A stretch of DNA of 56,268 nucleotides from Cyanothece sp. BG0011 (GTDB lineage Bacteria > Cyanobacteriota > Cyanobacteriia > Cyanobacteriales > Microcystaceae). The DNA is taken from assembly GCF_003013815.1 (NCBI RefSeq), contig NZ_PRLH01000142.1, positions 1 to 56,268 of the forward strand, read 5' to 3'. Of this stretch, positions 1 to 9,600 are shown piece after piece (the first letter of the stretch is position 1; every line of letters starts with the position of its first letter). The notes beneath the pieces are model-generated. The model did not search any database. It was given only the letters and a program-made list of their open reading frames with translations, and was not told the origin of the DNA. The position numbers were made by a program, and so were the translations under genes.

Positions 1-137
1 GGGTTGTTGAAAAAGAGTTTAAAAAAATAACCTCTAAGTCATGAGTTATGGCTTTTCGCTTCGTGAGTGGTGGTAAATAAAGCGAAAAAATCTTACACTA
101 AACAAATGTTAAATATTTGATAATCTATTGGTTTATT

Positions 138-1223
138 ATGTCAGTTCTGGCAGCGATCGCAGTTTTAATCATATTAATTGTTGTTCATGAGTTGGGTCAC
201 TTTTCCGCAGCTCGGTTACAGGGAATCCATGTCACTCGGTTTTCCATCGGATTTGGCCCCGTTTTAGCAAAATATAAGGGCAAAGAAACAGAATACACCC
301 TTTGCGCCATTCCGTTAGGGGGATTTGTCGCCTTTCCTGATGATGACCCTGAGAGCAATATTGCCCCCGATGACCCCGACTTACTCCGTAATCGTCCCAT
401 TTTTGACCGTGCGATTGTGATTAGTGCCGGCGTTATCGCTAATCTGATTTTTGCCTATTTTCTCTTGGTGGGGCAAACTGCCACCATAGGGATTCAAGAG
501 TTACAACCGGGGTTAAGTATTCCCCAAGTAGACGAAAATTCTGCGGCCATGGTCGCTGGCCTCGAATCCGGCGATGTCATCCTTTCAGTGGATAATCAAT
601 CTTTGGGAGACTTTCCCGATGCAACCAGCCTATTTATTGAAAAGGTTAAAAATGCTCCGGGTCAACCCCTGGATTTAACCGTTGAAAGAGAGGATAAAAT
701 TGTCGATTTAACGGTCGTTCCCGAAGCGAATGAGGAGGGAGAAGGCAAAATCGGAGTGGCCTTATTACCCAATGTACAATTAAACCGCTCTCAAAACTTA
801 CTCGAAGCTTTCAGTTATAGCGCGGAAGCTTATCAAAATGTAACCATGTTAACCCTACAAGGTTTTTGGCAATTAGTCAGTAATTTTCAAGAAAATGCCA
901 AACAAGTGGCCGGCCCTGTGAAAATTGTTGAATATGGAGCGAGTATTGCTCAAAATAATCTAGGGAATTTGTTTCAGTTTGGAGCGTTAATTAGTATCAA
1001 TTTAGCCATTATTAATACCCTTCCTTTACCGGCTTTAGATGGAGGACAATTAGTCTTTTTATTAATTGAAGGTTTACTCGGTAAACCCTTACCCCTAAAA
1101 CTTCAAGAAGGTATTATGCAAACTGGTTTAGTGTTACTCCTCAGTTTAGGTATCTTTATCATTATTCGGGATACGGTTAATTTAGCGGTTGTTCAAGACT
1201 TAATTCAACAAATTGGTTTGTAA
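138..1223 (+). CDS. rseP: RIP metalloprotease, RseP/site-2 protease family (M50)
   Basis: Membrane-embedded zinc protease of the site-2 family, which cleaves transmembrane anchors of anti-sigma factors or similar proteins within the membrane. The zinc motif HELGH lies at residues 17-21 inside the first hydrophobic helix. A PDZ-like domain occupies the middle third, and the second metal motif, NTLPLPALDGG, sits near residue 300 before the last hydrophobic helices. The 361-aa length is normal for cyanobacterial members. I start at the ATG at 138 because the protein then opens directly with the first membrane helix. An in-frame TTG at 117 would add seven residues, and neither start has a clear ribosome site. 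A hairpin terminator follows 20 bases after the stop. Family assignment is secure; the cellular substrate cannot be read from the sequence. Confidence 0.93.
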   Translation: MSVLAAIAVLIILIVVHELGHFSAARLQGIHVTRFSIGFGPVLAKYKGKETEYTLCAIPLGGFVAFPDDDPESNIAPDDPDLLRNRPIFDRAIVISAGVIANLIFAYFLLVGQTATIGIQELQPGLSIPQVDENSAAMVAGLESGDVILSVDNQSLGDFPDATSLFIEKVKNAPGQPLDLTVEREDKIVDLTVVPEANEEGEGKIGVALLPNVQLNRSQNLLEAFSYSAEAYQNVTMLTLQGFWQLVSNFQENAKQVAGPVKIVEYGASIAQNNLGNLFQFGALISINLAIINTLPLPALDGGQLVFLLIEGLLGKPLPLKLQEGIMQTGLVLLLSLGIFIIIRDTVNLAVVQDLIQQIGL

Positions 1224-1243
1224 CTTTAAAGGAATTAATGTAA

Positions 1244-1277
1244 TAAAGAGAGATAGTAGTTTACTGTCTCTTTTTTA
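1244..1277 (+). terminator. Rho-independent terminator after rseP
   Basis: Imperfect hairpin pairing AAAGAGA..AGT with ACTGTCTCTTT, with the right arm running into a TTTTTTATTT tract, 20 bases past the rseP stop. Confidence 0.7.
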
Positions 1278-1324
1278 TTTATGAAGTAGAATAAAATAAC
1301 TAAACTCTAAGTCATATTAGCCTT

Positions 1325-1909
1325 ATGCAAGCAACTATCCCTAAAGCTTTATCCATCGAAGACTACTTAAAACAAGAAGAAAAAGCCGACGTTAAAAGTG
1401 AGTATATCAACGGAAAAATTATTCCCATGGCAGGTGGAACAGTTAATCACAATCAAATTGCAGTAAACATTACCACTGAACTGAATTATGCTTTCAAAAA
1501 GCAAGATTATCGGGTATATATGGGAGATGTCCGTCTATGGATACCTGAAAAAAATATTTTTACTTATCCAGATATCATGGTAATCAACGGTGATCCCATT
1601 TATTACGAAAACCGTAAGGATACCATCTTAAATCCTATTCTAATCATTGAAGTTTTATCCCCTTCTACAGAAAATTATGATAAAGAAGGAAAATTCTCTG
1701 CTTATCGAACCATTCAAGGGTTTTCTGAATATATGTTACTGAGTCAAACTAAAATTTATGGAGAAAAATTTACCAAAACCGATGAGAAAACATGGTTATT
1801 TCAAGAATTTCACCAAGAAGATCAAGCAATACAAGTACAATTAGAAAATATATCTTTACAGTTTGATGATATTTATAGCAGTTCCCATACTTGTGAGATA
1901 CAAAAGTAA
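1325..1909 (+). CDS. Uma2 family (DUF820) putative endonuclease
   Basis: A 194-aa protein of the Uma2/DUF820 family, which is greatly expanded in cyanobacteria and has a PD-(D/E)XK nuclease-like fold. The visible core is YPDIMVI followed by ILIIEVLSPST, giving the Asp and Glu of the fold, with the usual N-terminal DVKSEYINGKI segment. The family-typical TENYDKEGKFSAYRTI stretch and a terminal beta-rich part are intact, so it is probably functional. The biological role of the family is not established; members are often scattered as single genes and were once suspected to be transposon-linked. It stands alone here, downstream of the rseP terminator, and has no obvious partner. Confidence 0.85.
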   Translation: MQATIPKALSIEDYLKQEEKADVKSEYINGKIIPMAGGTVNHNQIAVNITTELNYAFKKQDYRVYMGDVRLWIPEKNIFTYPDIMVINGDPIYYENRKDTILNPILIIEVLSPSTENYDKEGKFSAYRTIQGFSEYMLLSQTKIYGEKFTKTDEKTWLFQEFHQEDQAIQVQLENISLQFDDIYSSSHTCEIQK

Positions 1910-1917
1910 TCGCTTTG

Positions 1918-1945
1918 AGGCAGAAGGCAGAAGGCAGAAGGCAGG
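1918..1945. repeat. Heptanucleotide tandem repeat (AGGCAGA)4
   Basis: Three exact AGGCAGA units and a fourth ending in G, just after the Uma2 gene. This is the short tandem heptanucleotide type common in cyanobacterial intergenic DNA. Confidence 0.85.
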
Positions 1946-2068
1946 TGTTAGGTGTACCTCATGAGTCCGAGAAACGCTATATCATAAAGTTAATTTTTAA
2001 ATTTATCTGAAACAAAAAGAGTCAACCACCGTTGACCCCTATAATAATTATTGATGATTAATGACTAA

Positions 2069-3019
2069 TCATAATGGTTTGGTGGCAACAATGGTCCGAT
2101 GACGATGATCACTAGGAACCGTAGTTTGATAATCAAACCCTAATTCTTTTAACGCTTCTTCCACATTAAAAGTGTAATAATCATCGCTGTGAGGTTCGGT
2201 ACTTTTCATTAAGGTGAACAAAACCGGTGGTAAGTTTTGAATTACTTCTGATCTAGGGTTATTATCAACAATACCGAGAACCCCCCCAGGACGTAAAAGA
2301 CGCAACACTTCCTTAAAAATAGCGATCGCAGCATGACGGGGTAATTCATGGAGAACAAACTGAATGGTAATCACATCAAAGGAATGATCCCCAAAGTCCG
2401 TCTTTTCAGCTAAACCATGTATCCATTGACTAATTTCTTGTTGTTCATCGGTCACTTTTGCCACCGCTAACATATAGGGAGATAAATCAAGTCCAATGGT
2501 GTTAATGGGTGTATTTTGTCGTTTACTGTAGTAACGGTGCAGTTCTTTCGTAGAAATTCCCACAGAACAACCGATATCAAGGACATCCTTAACTTGAGAA
2601 GGGCTATAGGGTTCTAAAACGGCATGGAAACTAGATCGTAACCGTTTTTGAGCTTCTTGCCAGGTTAAATCTTCATTTTTCCACACTCGAAGACCTAAAG
2701 ACTGTGTAGCAGGAATGGCCTCAAACGCAGCTTTCCAGCAGAGATTCCCTTGATCGTAAGCATGAAAAGGAACCAGATAATAGTCAGGATAAACGATATC
2801 AGGGTTAGTGATTTGTCCGAGTAAGCTTTTAGCGGGAGATTGTTCTAAGGTTTGACAGTTTCCTTCCCACGAAATGCCGTTTTTTTCTGCTGTTTTAATA
2901 ATAACTTGTCTCGCTTGGTGGGTCATGAGGCGATAAATAGGCTTTGTTTGTATCATTAAATTGACAAAGCGCGAGAGAAGATCGTTACCCGTCCAGTCAG
3001 GTTTAACTTTATCCGCCAT
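2069..3019 (-). CDS. Class I SAM-dependent methyltransferase
   Basis: A 316-aa protein with a class I methyltransferase domain in its second half. Motif I is VLDIGCSVGIS, an acidic residue follows in IGLDLSPYML, and the post-motif region VLRLLRPGGVLGIVD is clear. The first ~130 residues are an extra helical region with a conserved-looking PDYYLVPFHAYDQGN stretch. That resembles cyanobacterial methyltransferases of unknown substrate in which an N-terminal extension precedes the catalytic domain. The start is the ATG at 3019. It is transcribed alone, divergent from the 179-aa membrane protein gene. The substrate cannot be inferred. Confidence 0.85.
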   Translation of the reverse strand: MADKVKPDWTGNDLLSRFVNLMIQTKPIYRLMTHQARQVIIKTAEKNGISWEGNCQTLEQSPAKSLLGQITNPDIVYPDYYLVPFHAYDQGNLCWKAAFEAIPATQSLGLRVWKNEDLTWQEAQKRLRSSFHAVLEPYSPSQVKDVLDIGCSVGISTKELHRYYSKRQNTPINTIGLDLSPYMLAVAKVTDEQQEISQWIHGLAEKTDFGDHSFDVITIQFVLHELPRHAAIAIFKEVLRLLRPGGVLGIVDNNPRSEVIQNLPPVLFTLMKSTEPHSDDYYTFNVEEALKELGFDYQTTVPSDHRHRTIVATKPL

Positions 3020-3307
3020 GATTTGAGAATAAGGGTTGATGGTTTGAAGATATTTTTCACTATATCACTATTTAGTAATATATGATATTCTGGCAATAAT
3101 CCCAGTAAAGTTTTAAGTTTTATTAAAAGCGGTTTTCTCTCCGTCATCATCTTACTTTTGATAGATGAATCTTTGAACTAATTTACTATGCAATAAAAAC
3201 AGTTACATAAAGCTACGGTAAAATCTTTGCAAAAATAGGCAGAAGATTAATGATTATTCTTCTGTTAATTCAAGGTTTTTGTCCCATCATCTTAGGAAAA
3301 TTTAGAA

Positions 3308-3847
3308 ATGTCTCAAGAATCCTCAGTATCATCAACTCAATTGTCTTCGACTTGGGGAAAATTCTCCAATTTATCACAAGCCCAAAAAGTCAAAAAGAAA
3401 TTAGAAGAAGAGGGAATTTCGTCAAAACACATTACGGTAGAAGTGGAAAACTATGATCCTCCTCTCAAACTAGAACAAACCCAAGCCATTAATAATTTAA
3501 AAACAGGTGCGATTACAGGCACAATTTTAGGGGCATTAATTGGTTTATTAATTAGTTTAATTGTGACAGATTTTTCTCATTTAGGATTGGATGCTTTAAG
3601 CAACTTTAAAGCCATCCATTATGCCACCCCTTTAATTGCGGGTGGGATTGGTGCGGCCGGAATCAGCGTCATTTTAGCCATCAGTGGGTCTAAAGTGCCT
3701 AACTTTACTCAAGGTGAAAGAGACAGTGACAATCAAACCTTACCTAAACTCTACTTAGTGGTTGTTGAAGGAACATCAGAAGAGATTGAGCTTACTCAGA
3801 AAATAATTGTTCAAGAATCAGGAGTCGTTGAAGCAGAAGACAGATAA
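3308..3847 (+). CDS. YflT-like general stress / glycine-zipper membrane protein
   Basis: A 179-aa protein with a cytosolic N-terminal domain (residues ~15-50: WGKFSNLSQAQKVKKKLEEEG), which looks like the small alpha/beta domain of YflT/GsiB-type stress proteins. Two hydrophobic segments rich in small residues follow, at ~62-85 (GAITGTILGALIGLLISLIV) and ~108-128 (LIAGGIGAAGISVILAI), and a second small domain (~150-176) ends in a VVVEG core. Glycine-zipper spacing in the membrane segments suggests an oligomeric membrane protein. The function is inferred only from this layout. The start is the ATG at 3308, without a strong ribosome site. A bidirectional hairpin separates it from the convergent chaB-like gene. 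Confidence 0.65.
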   Translation: MSQESSVSSTQLSSTWGKFSNLSQAQKVKKKLEEEGISSKHITVEVENYDPPLKLEQTQAINNLKTGAITGTILGALIGLLISLIVTDFSHLGLDALSNFKAIHYATPLIAGGIGAAGISVILAISGSKVPNFTQGERDSDNQTLPKLYLVVVEGTSEEIELTQKIIVQESGVVEAEDR

Positions 3848-3874
3848 AGGATAAATCATAAAAGTCATAAAATA

Positions 3875-3904
3875 CGAGGGCAAATCAAATAGATTAAACC
3901 CTCG
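3875..3904. terminator. Bidirectional terminator between convergent genes
   Basis: CGAGGG and CCCTCG arms around an 18-base loop, followed by AATTTTT on the plus strand and by TATTTTAT on the minus strand. It sits between the 179-aa gene and the convergent ChaB gene. Confidence 0.6.
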
Positions 3905-3934
3905 AATTTTTAACGCATTGATCAATTGATGAAT

Positions 3935-4234
3935 TTAGCCACCACGCATGGTTCCTGCGTTATTTTCTCGGTTACCAATGGGATCGCTAGTATCGGTTTC
4001 TGTCCCGACAATATTTCCGCGATCAGCCATAGCATTTCCCGTTGCTACCCAGTTGCCATTCTCGTCTTTTTCATAGCGAGCTTTGACGGAATTCCAGGCT
4101 ACCTGAGTCGCATTTTCGTCGTTCATGCCATTTTCCAAAGTAGCATTATAAGCAGCCATAAATAGTTGCTGTCCATGCTTGGGCAATTGCTCTGTAATTT
4201 CTCTGGGTAATTCTTCTACGCTTGCATAGGTCAT
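3935..4234 (-). CDS. ChaB family protein
   Basis: A 99-aa protein. Residues 1-65 match the ChaB domain: a helix with LPREITEQLPKHGQQLF, then AAYNATLEN, NENATQ-like spacing and AWNSVKARYEKDE. In E. coli the ChaB domain protein is annotated as a regulator of the ChaA cation antiporter, but no chaA is present here, so transport regulation should not be assumed. The tail after residue 65 is polar, with TDTSDPIGNRENN, and looks disordered. A purine-rich AAGGAA lies about a dozen bases before the ATG at 4234. ChaB domain proteins are common in cyanobacteria and phages, often as single genes. Confidence 0.85.
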   Translation of the reverse strand: MTYASVEELPREITEQLPKHGQQLFMAAYNATLENGMNDENATQVAWNSVKARYEKDENGNWVATGNAMADRGNIVGTETDTSDPIGNRENNAGTMRGG

Positions 4235-4409
4235 AATTCAGATTTCCTTCTAGTGTTGTCTTACAGTTATTTAGATTTATTTAAGCAAAAAGGAAATCAA
4301 TAATAATCATTCTTTGGTGGGATTTAATCAATTTAATTCCATTAAGTAACTTGTTTTGGCTATGTCTAAAGAATGATTTATAAATATAGAGATTAGCAAG
4401 ATTGGAGTT

Positions 4410-4440
4410 AATAGAATGGGGATTGATACCCCATTCTATT
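4410..4440. terminator. Strong hairpin after the M48 protease gene
   Basis: A perfect 12-bp stem (AATAGAATGGGG with CCCCATTCTATT) and a 7-base loop, beginning 9 bases after the M48 stop codon. There is no clear U tract, so it may be an RNA 3'-end stabiliser rather than a canonical terminator. Confidence 0.55.
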
Positions 4441-4448
4441 GATCGGAC

Positions 4449-6389
4449 TTATTCGGTTTCTTGGTTTAATTCCCTGTCATCTTTTTCGGGGCTTTCTTCA
4501 ATGTTTTCTCCTTTTTCTTTGGCTTCATGTTCTTCTAGGAGTTGTACAACCTTTTTACGAATTTCTTGATGTCTTTCTACCCCTTCGTAGGCGAAACGGT
4601 TAAAATTATTTCTGACAATTTCTGACTCAATATATTTAACGCGATCGCTAGTATCGGGGTGAGTGGATAACCAAGCCGGGGGACGGTTTTGGTGTTCATC
4701 CTCCATCACTGCCATGAGGTTGCGAAGCCCATCGGCAGCATACCCTGTAGCAGCTAACAACCTTGTACCGAATAAGTCCGCTTGTTCTTCCATACCGCGA
4801 CTGTAGCTTAAAATGGCTAAGTTACTGGCGATCCCTCCTACATAGGGGATATAGTCCACCACACTGCTGGTTAGGGCCCCTTGGGTCATTTGCTGGAAAC
4901 CGTGAGACAAAACAGAATGGGCTAATTCGTGGGCGAGTAACCCTGCGATCTCTGCTTCTGAGGAGGTTTTGGCGATCGCCCCGGCGTTGATAAAGATTTT
5001 ACCCCCAGGTAAAGCAAAGGCGTTAAGGTTTTCGTCCATCACCACAAAAAATTCATATTCAAATTCATCTCTTCCGGCAACTTTTGCTAATTTTTGACCA
5101 ATTTCATTGATATATCCTGTTACTTCGGGATCTTCAATTAAGGTCAGACGATTTTTAAAGCCGTCGGCATAACTTTCCCCAATGGCTGATTCTCCTTGTA
5201 GTAAAAGATAGCTTGTTTGAAGGGTAGAAAGGGGAGCAAAAACATTGCCCATCAAGGCGGCCCCAATACCACCCATCACTGCATTTCCTACTACATTCCA
5301 TGTCATTTGTTCTTGCAGTTCTCCTTGATAGCGGTCTAAATTTCTATCCGCTAATTCTTTAAATTCATCCCGTAAGAAATGATCTTGATTAAATACAGCA
5401 AATTGACGGGCGGTTAAAGAGGCAGCCAACCAATTTTTTGCCTGTTCATCGGCTTCAATTTTAGCCTTAACCAATGGGGCTTCATTGGGATATAAACTCA
5501 CCGCATTTTCTAACACGTTTAAGGCTTTTTCGTGTTGCTCATCTTTTCTCAAGATTTCAGCATATTTGATATGACCTGGAATGAATTCTGGATAGTCTTG
5601 GGACAATAATTGTAATGGCGCAATTCGCTTACTTTTGAAGACTTCGCTTTCAGTTAAACTTTCTTGATACAGTCGCCAGTAAACTGCACCTCCTGGTAAT
5701 AAGTATTCTGCCTCATAAACAGCTTGAGCTAAGATTTCTCGGTTTAACTCTGCTTCATTTCCGAAGGGTTCTTTAACTTCCCGATAGAATCTTTCTGCTA
5801 ACAAAGTTTCACCACATTTATAAAAATGATCCGCTTTCGCCAGACTAGGATAATGGGTAATTTCTGCTTGAGAAATATTTAAGATTTTGTCTTCTTTATC
5901 TTCTTTTTCCTCTTGATTTTCTGTGGTTTTTTCTTCGATTTCAGGGGGTTTCTCTAAGGATAAAGCTTCTGCATTATTAGTGGGTTTTTCTGTTTCGTTT
6001 TCAGCCACTTGTACAGGGGGAATTAACGGATGTTGCACTTGCGGGGGGGCCGCGTCACAACTATTGGTGGTTGCAGTTGTTGTCTCCTCACTTTCTTGAG
6101 AGGTTGGGGTTTCTGTCGTTTCAGAAGTGGTTGTTTCGACTGGGTGAGATTGGGGTTTTTCTTCTGTTGTATCCCTAACCGTGGACTCAGAAACGGGGTT
6201 ATTCATTTCTGCGGAGTTATTATTAGATAAATCAGCAATTTCAACAGATTTATCAGCTTGAGGAGTGGTTTCTAGGGTAATATTTCCTTTGAGAAAAGAG
6301 AATTGATTTTGCTCTACTTCTTGGGATAAAACAACGTTAGGACAAAGAATACCGACTAAAATAATCGATAAATACCAATTAAGTTTCAT
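4449..6389 (-). CDS. M48 family metalloprotease with TPR-like repeats
   Basis: An exported zinc protease of 646 aa, related to BepA/YfgC-type M48 proteases that act in envelope quality control. There is an N-terminal signal peptide (residues 1-~23, ending VLSQ). A low-complexity Thr/Glu/Pro region runs to ~170, then TPR-like helical repeats to ~350. The M48 domain carries HELAH at about 487-491 and the third ligand Glu in MEEQADLFG near 535, and there is a charged C-terminal tail. I use the ATG at 6389, which has AGGTGG just upstream; the in-frame GTG at 6395 overlaps that ribosome site. Conventional E. coli order is protease then TPR, whereas here the repeats come first, as in several cyanobacterial homologues. 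It is a single gene closed by a hairpin. Confidence 0.88.
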   Translation of the reverse strand: MKLNWYLSIILVGILCPNVVLSQEVEQNQFSFLKGNITLETTPQADKSVEIADLSNNNSAEMNNPVSESTVRDTTEEKPQSHPVETTTSETTETPTSQESEETTTATTNSCDAAPPQVQHPLIPPVQVAENETEKPTNNAEALSLEKPPEIEEKTTENQEEKEDKEDKILNISQAEITHYPSLAKADHFYKCGETLLAERFYREVKEPFGNEAELNREILAQAVYEAEYLLPGGAVYWRLYQESLTESEVFKSKRIAPLQLLSQDYPEFIPGHIKYAEILRKDEQHEKALNVLENAVSLYPNEAPLVKAKIEADEQAKNWLAASLTARQFAVFNQDHFLRDEFKELADRNLDRYQGELQEQMTWNVVGNAVMGGIGAALMGNVFAPLSTLQTSYLLLQGESAIGESYADGFKNRLTLIEDPEVTGYINEIGQKLAKVAGRDEFEYEFFVVMDENLNAFALPGGKIFINAGAIAKTSSEAEIAGLLAHELAHSVLSHGFQQMTQGALTSSVVDYIPYVGGIASNLAILSYSRGMEEQADLFGTRLLAATGYAADGLRNLMAVMEDEHQNRPPAWLSTHPDTSDRVKYIESEIVRNNFNRFAYEGVERHQEIRKKVVQLLEEHEAKEKGENIEESPEKDDRELNQETE

Positions 6390-6697
6390 GGCCACCTGAT
6401 TTTTATATATTGATTGACAACAGATATTGCTTCTATGTTATAAACGATTTACTCTATGGTAACGACTTTTATGATAATTTTAGGTTCTCAAAACTGGGTT
6501 TTATGGGAAAATAAAGAGATTTATGACTGAATATTACATAAACCTTAATATTATGAGAAATTTTCTTTTAGTAAAGGTTAAGCATTGCTTTTCTCTGGTA
6601 TTAACTAAAACAATTTAAGCTTTTATTTATTGACATCCTCCGAATATTTCTCTAGCCACTATAATAGATGCAGACAATGGTGGTGTGAGTCAGTATT
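6390..6697. promoter_or_regulatory. Divergent intergenic region, M48 protease / tamB
   Basis: About 308 AT-rich bases between divergent genes. On the plus strand a TATAAT lies at 6660-6665, 33 bases before the tamB-like ATG. A TTGACA at 6630-6635 is 24 bases away from it, too far for a standard promoter pair, so only the -10 is suggestive. I see nothing else in it. Confidence 0.35.
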
Positions 6698-9600
6698 ATG
6701 AGTAAAAACCGTTCTCCGATGCAACGGGACCATAACTTACAATGTCTTCATAAAGGGAAACCCAATAGAAGACATTATTCTTGGATGGGTTGGAGTGTTA
6801 GCGTTGTTTTGTTAGGAGTAGCAGGGGGAACCCTCGCAGGGGGTATTTTAATCCAACACAACTTAACCCCTGTGGTAGAGAAGCAGTTAAGCAGTTTTCT
6901 TAATCGTCCTGTAGAATTAGGGGAATTAGAAGCATTTTCCTTTAATTATATTCGCTTTGGACAGACGGATCTTTTAACCACGCCGACTGACCCGGCTAAT
7001 GTGTCCATGTCGGGGTTAAAAATTGCTTATAATCCCCTTAAATATATTATAGATGGAAAATTAGAAATTGAAGTAACGGCCATTGAACCCTCTGCTTATT
7101 TAGAACAGGGAAAAGATGGTAACTGGTTATTAACTCAGTTTAAGACATTAAATCCTAATAGTCCCATTCGGTTAAAAAATTTAGGCATACAAAAAGGTGA
7201 GGCTATTCTTGTATCTCGTTCTAAAGATGGTGAAAAAGAAACTCCCATCAACTTAGAACATTTATCGGCCGTTGTTCAACCGATCAATAATAATAGTGAA
7301 CTGAAGTTTCAAGTTGATTCTAGCATTGTTAATAGTGGAAACTTCAATATTGCTGGTATATTTAGCCAAGAAAATAAATCAACAAATTTATTAGTTAGAG
7401 GTCATCAAATTAATGCTGAGATAATTAGTCAATTGTTACCCCTACCCATTGGATTAGAATCAGGGAAAATTGATGCGAATTTAGAAGTTTCCCATGCTAA
7501 TAAAAAACTCAGCAATCTGCAAGGAGTTGCGAGGCTAAATCAAGTTTATTCAAAGGTTACGGGATTACCTCACCTATTAAAAACTCATGGACAATTACAA
7601 TTTAAAGGAAGAAAAATTAATTTTGATGAGGTGATTACTCAGTTTGGAAAAATCACAGGAGTTGTTAAGGGAAATATTGATTTAGATCAAGGCTTTAATT
7701 TAGTAGCAAAAACTCAATTAACTCCTATTAAAGATATTTTTAAAACAATTGAACAGCAACCCAAAAACTTACCCGTGACGGGAACCGTTCAAGGGAACTT
7801 AAAGATTATTGGATCGTTGAATGACCCTAATATTTTAATTTCGTTAAATAATAAAGATTCTATCAAAGTTGATAAAATTAATTTTAGTAATGTTAAAACC
7901 AGTTTTTCTTTAAATAAGAAACAAATTAAAATCAATAAATTTGAAGCGGTTCCTACGGTGGGCGGAGAAATTATAGGACAAGGAAATATCAATCTTAATT
8001 CATCTTCTCCCCTCTATTCCATTAATATTCAAGGAAAAAATCTTCCGACTGCTACGTTAGCCAACCTCTACGAAACCAAAATTCCTAATTATATTAAACA
8101 AGTTTCAACCCAAGTTAATTTATCAGGAAATCTCAAACAACCTGAAACATTTAAAGCCATCGGACAGGCTAATTTTCAGACAGCAGAAGGGACAATAAAA
8201 GCTGATCATATTACTTACACTAACGGAAATTGGCAAGGAACTCTTATTGCATCTGAACTTAATACTAATCATTTTAATTTACCGATTAATGATGGTAAAA
8301 TAGAAGGGATTTTTCGAGTTTCTGGGACTAGCAAAAAACCTATTTATGAGAGTATAAAAGCCACAGGAAACGTAAAAATAAAAGTAGATAATGGTTGGAT
8401 CGATGCTAACAATATCCAATTATCTCAAGGTCAATGGCAAGCAAACTTACAGGTAAATAATACACAAATTAAGAATATAGTCCCGAGAAAAGATTTACAG
8501 GGGATTTTAGATGGAAGTTTTCAAGTGGCAGGAGGGTTAAAACCTAATCATAATAATATTCAGGCAAAGGGACAAGGTCGTTTAACCCTAGGTGGCGGTC
8601 AAATTATTGCTAATGATTTATATTTAGAGCAAGGAAAATGGTCAAGCGAAATCACAACACAGAATGTCAATGTTAGTAGTTTAACGGATAAACTTCCCAA
8701 ACAATTATCAGGGACATTAAACAGTCATTTTACTCTGGTAGGAAATAGTAACCCAGAGACTTTTTTAGAGAGTATTGAAGGAAAAGGTAACGCTAAATTA
8801 ACTTTATCTCAAGGGGCGATCGCAGCCAAGGATCTCACCATTACTCAAGGTAACTTTACCACTACCCTGACACCAACGGCCATCCCTTTACAGGCGATCG
8901 CCTCTCAATTAAAAGGAAATTTATCAGGAAACTTAGAAATTGCAGGAAAATTAAACAAAATATCCCCAGAATATCTACAAGCTAAAGGAAACTTACAATT
9001 TAGTCAAGGATTACCCTATATCAATCGTTCTCTCAACACAGCTATCCAATGGGATGGACAACGCTTAACTTTAGATCAAGTCACCGCTTCCGACTTGACA
9101 GCAACAGGATGGTTAGATATAGATTTAACAAACCAGAAAAATAAATTAGAAGCAATTACAGCATTTTCATTAGATATTGAGGGAAAAAACTTTGATTTAG
9201 CTAGTTTTCCCTTATCCTTACCCGTAGAAGACTTAGAACATTCAGGAAAATTAGACTTTAAAGGAACCGTTGCAGGAACACCCAAGACTCCTAATGTTGC
9301 AGGAGAAATGGCATTAATTAACCTAAAACTAGGAGAGATAAACTTTGAGCCTGTTATTAGTGGAAATATTCTAAAAAACGAAGAAAAAGGATTAAAATTA
9401 ACCTTAGATGGGACACAAGATCAACTTCATCTGCAACTTGATCCCCAACTGAAACCCCTTACCGTAGCAGTTAAACAGGAAACTATAGATTTAGTAGCCA
9501 ATAAACAAGATAATCAATGGAAATTACAGGTTAATGCCTTACCTTTACCCATTATTCAAAAAATTGCTCAAAAACAGTACAAAAATAACCCCCTACTCTT

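Noticed and set aside
3250-3456. Overlapping 68-codon frame before the 179-aa membrane protein
   Set aside because: It overlaps a better gene in another frame and has no recognisable domain or ribosome site.
6630-6665. TTGACA and TATAAT as a full sigma-70 promoter for tamB
   Set aside because: The spacer is 24 bases, too long; only the -10 is kept as a weak suggestion.
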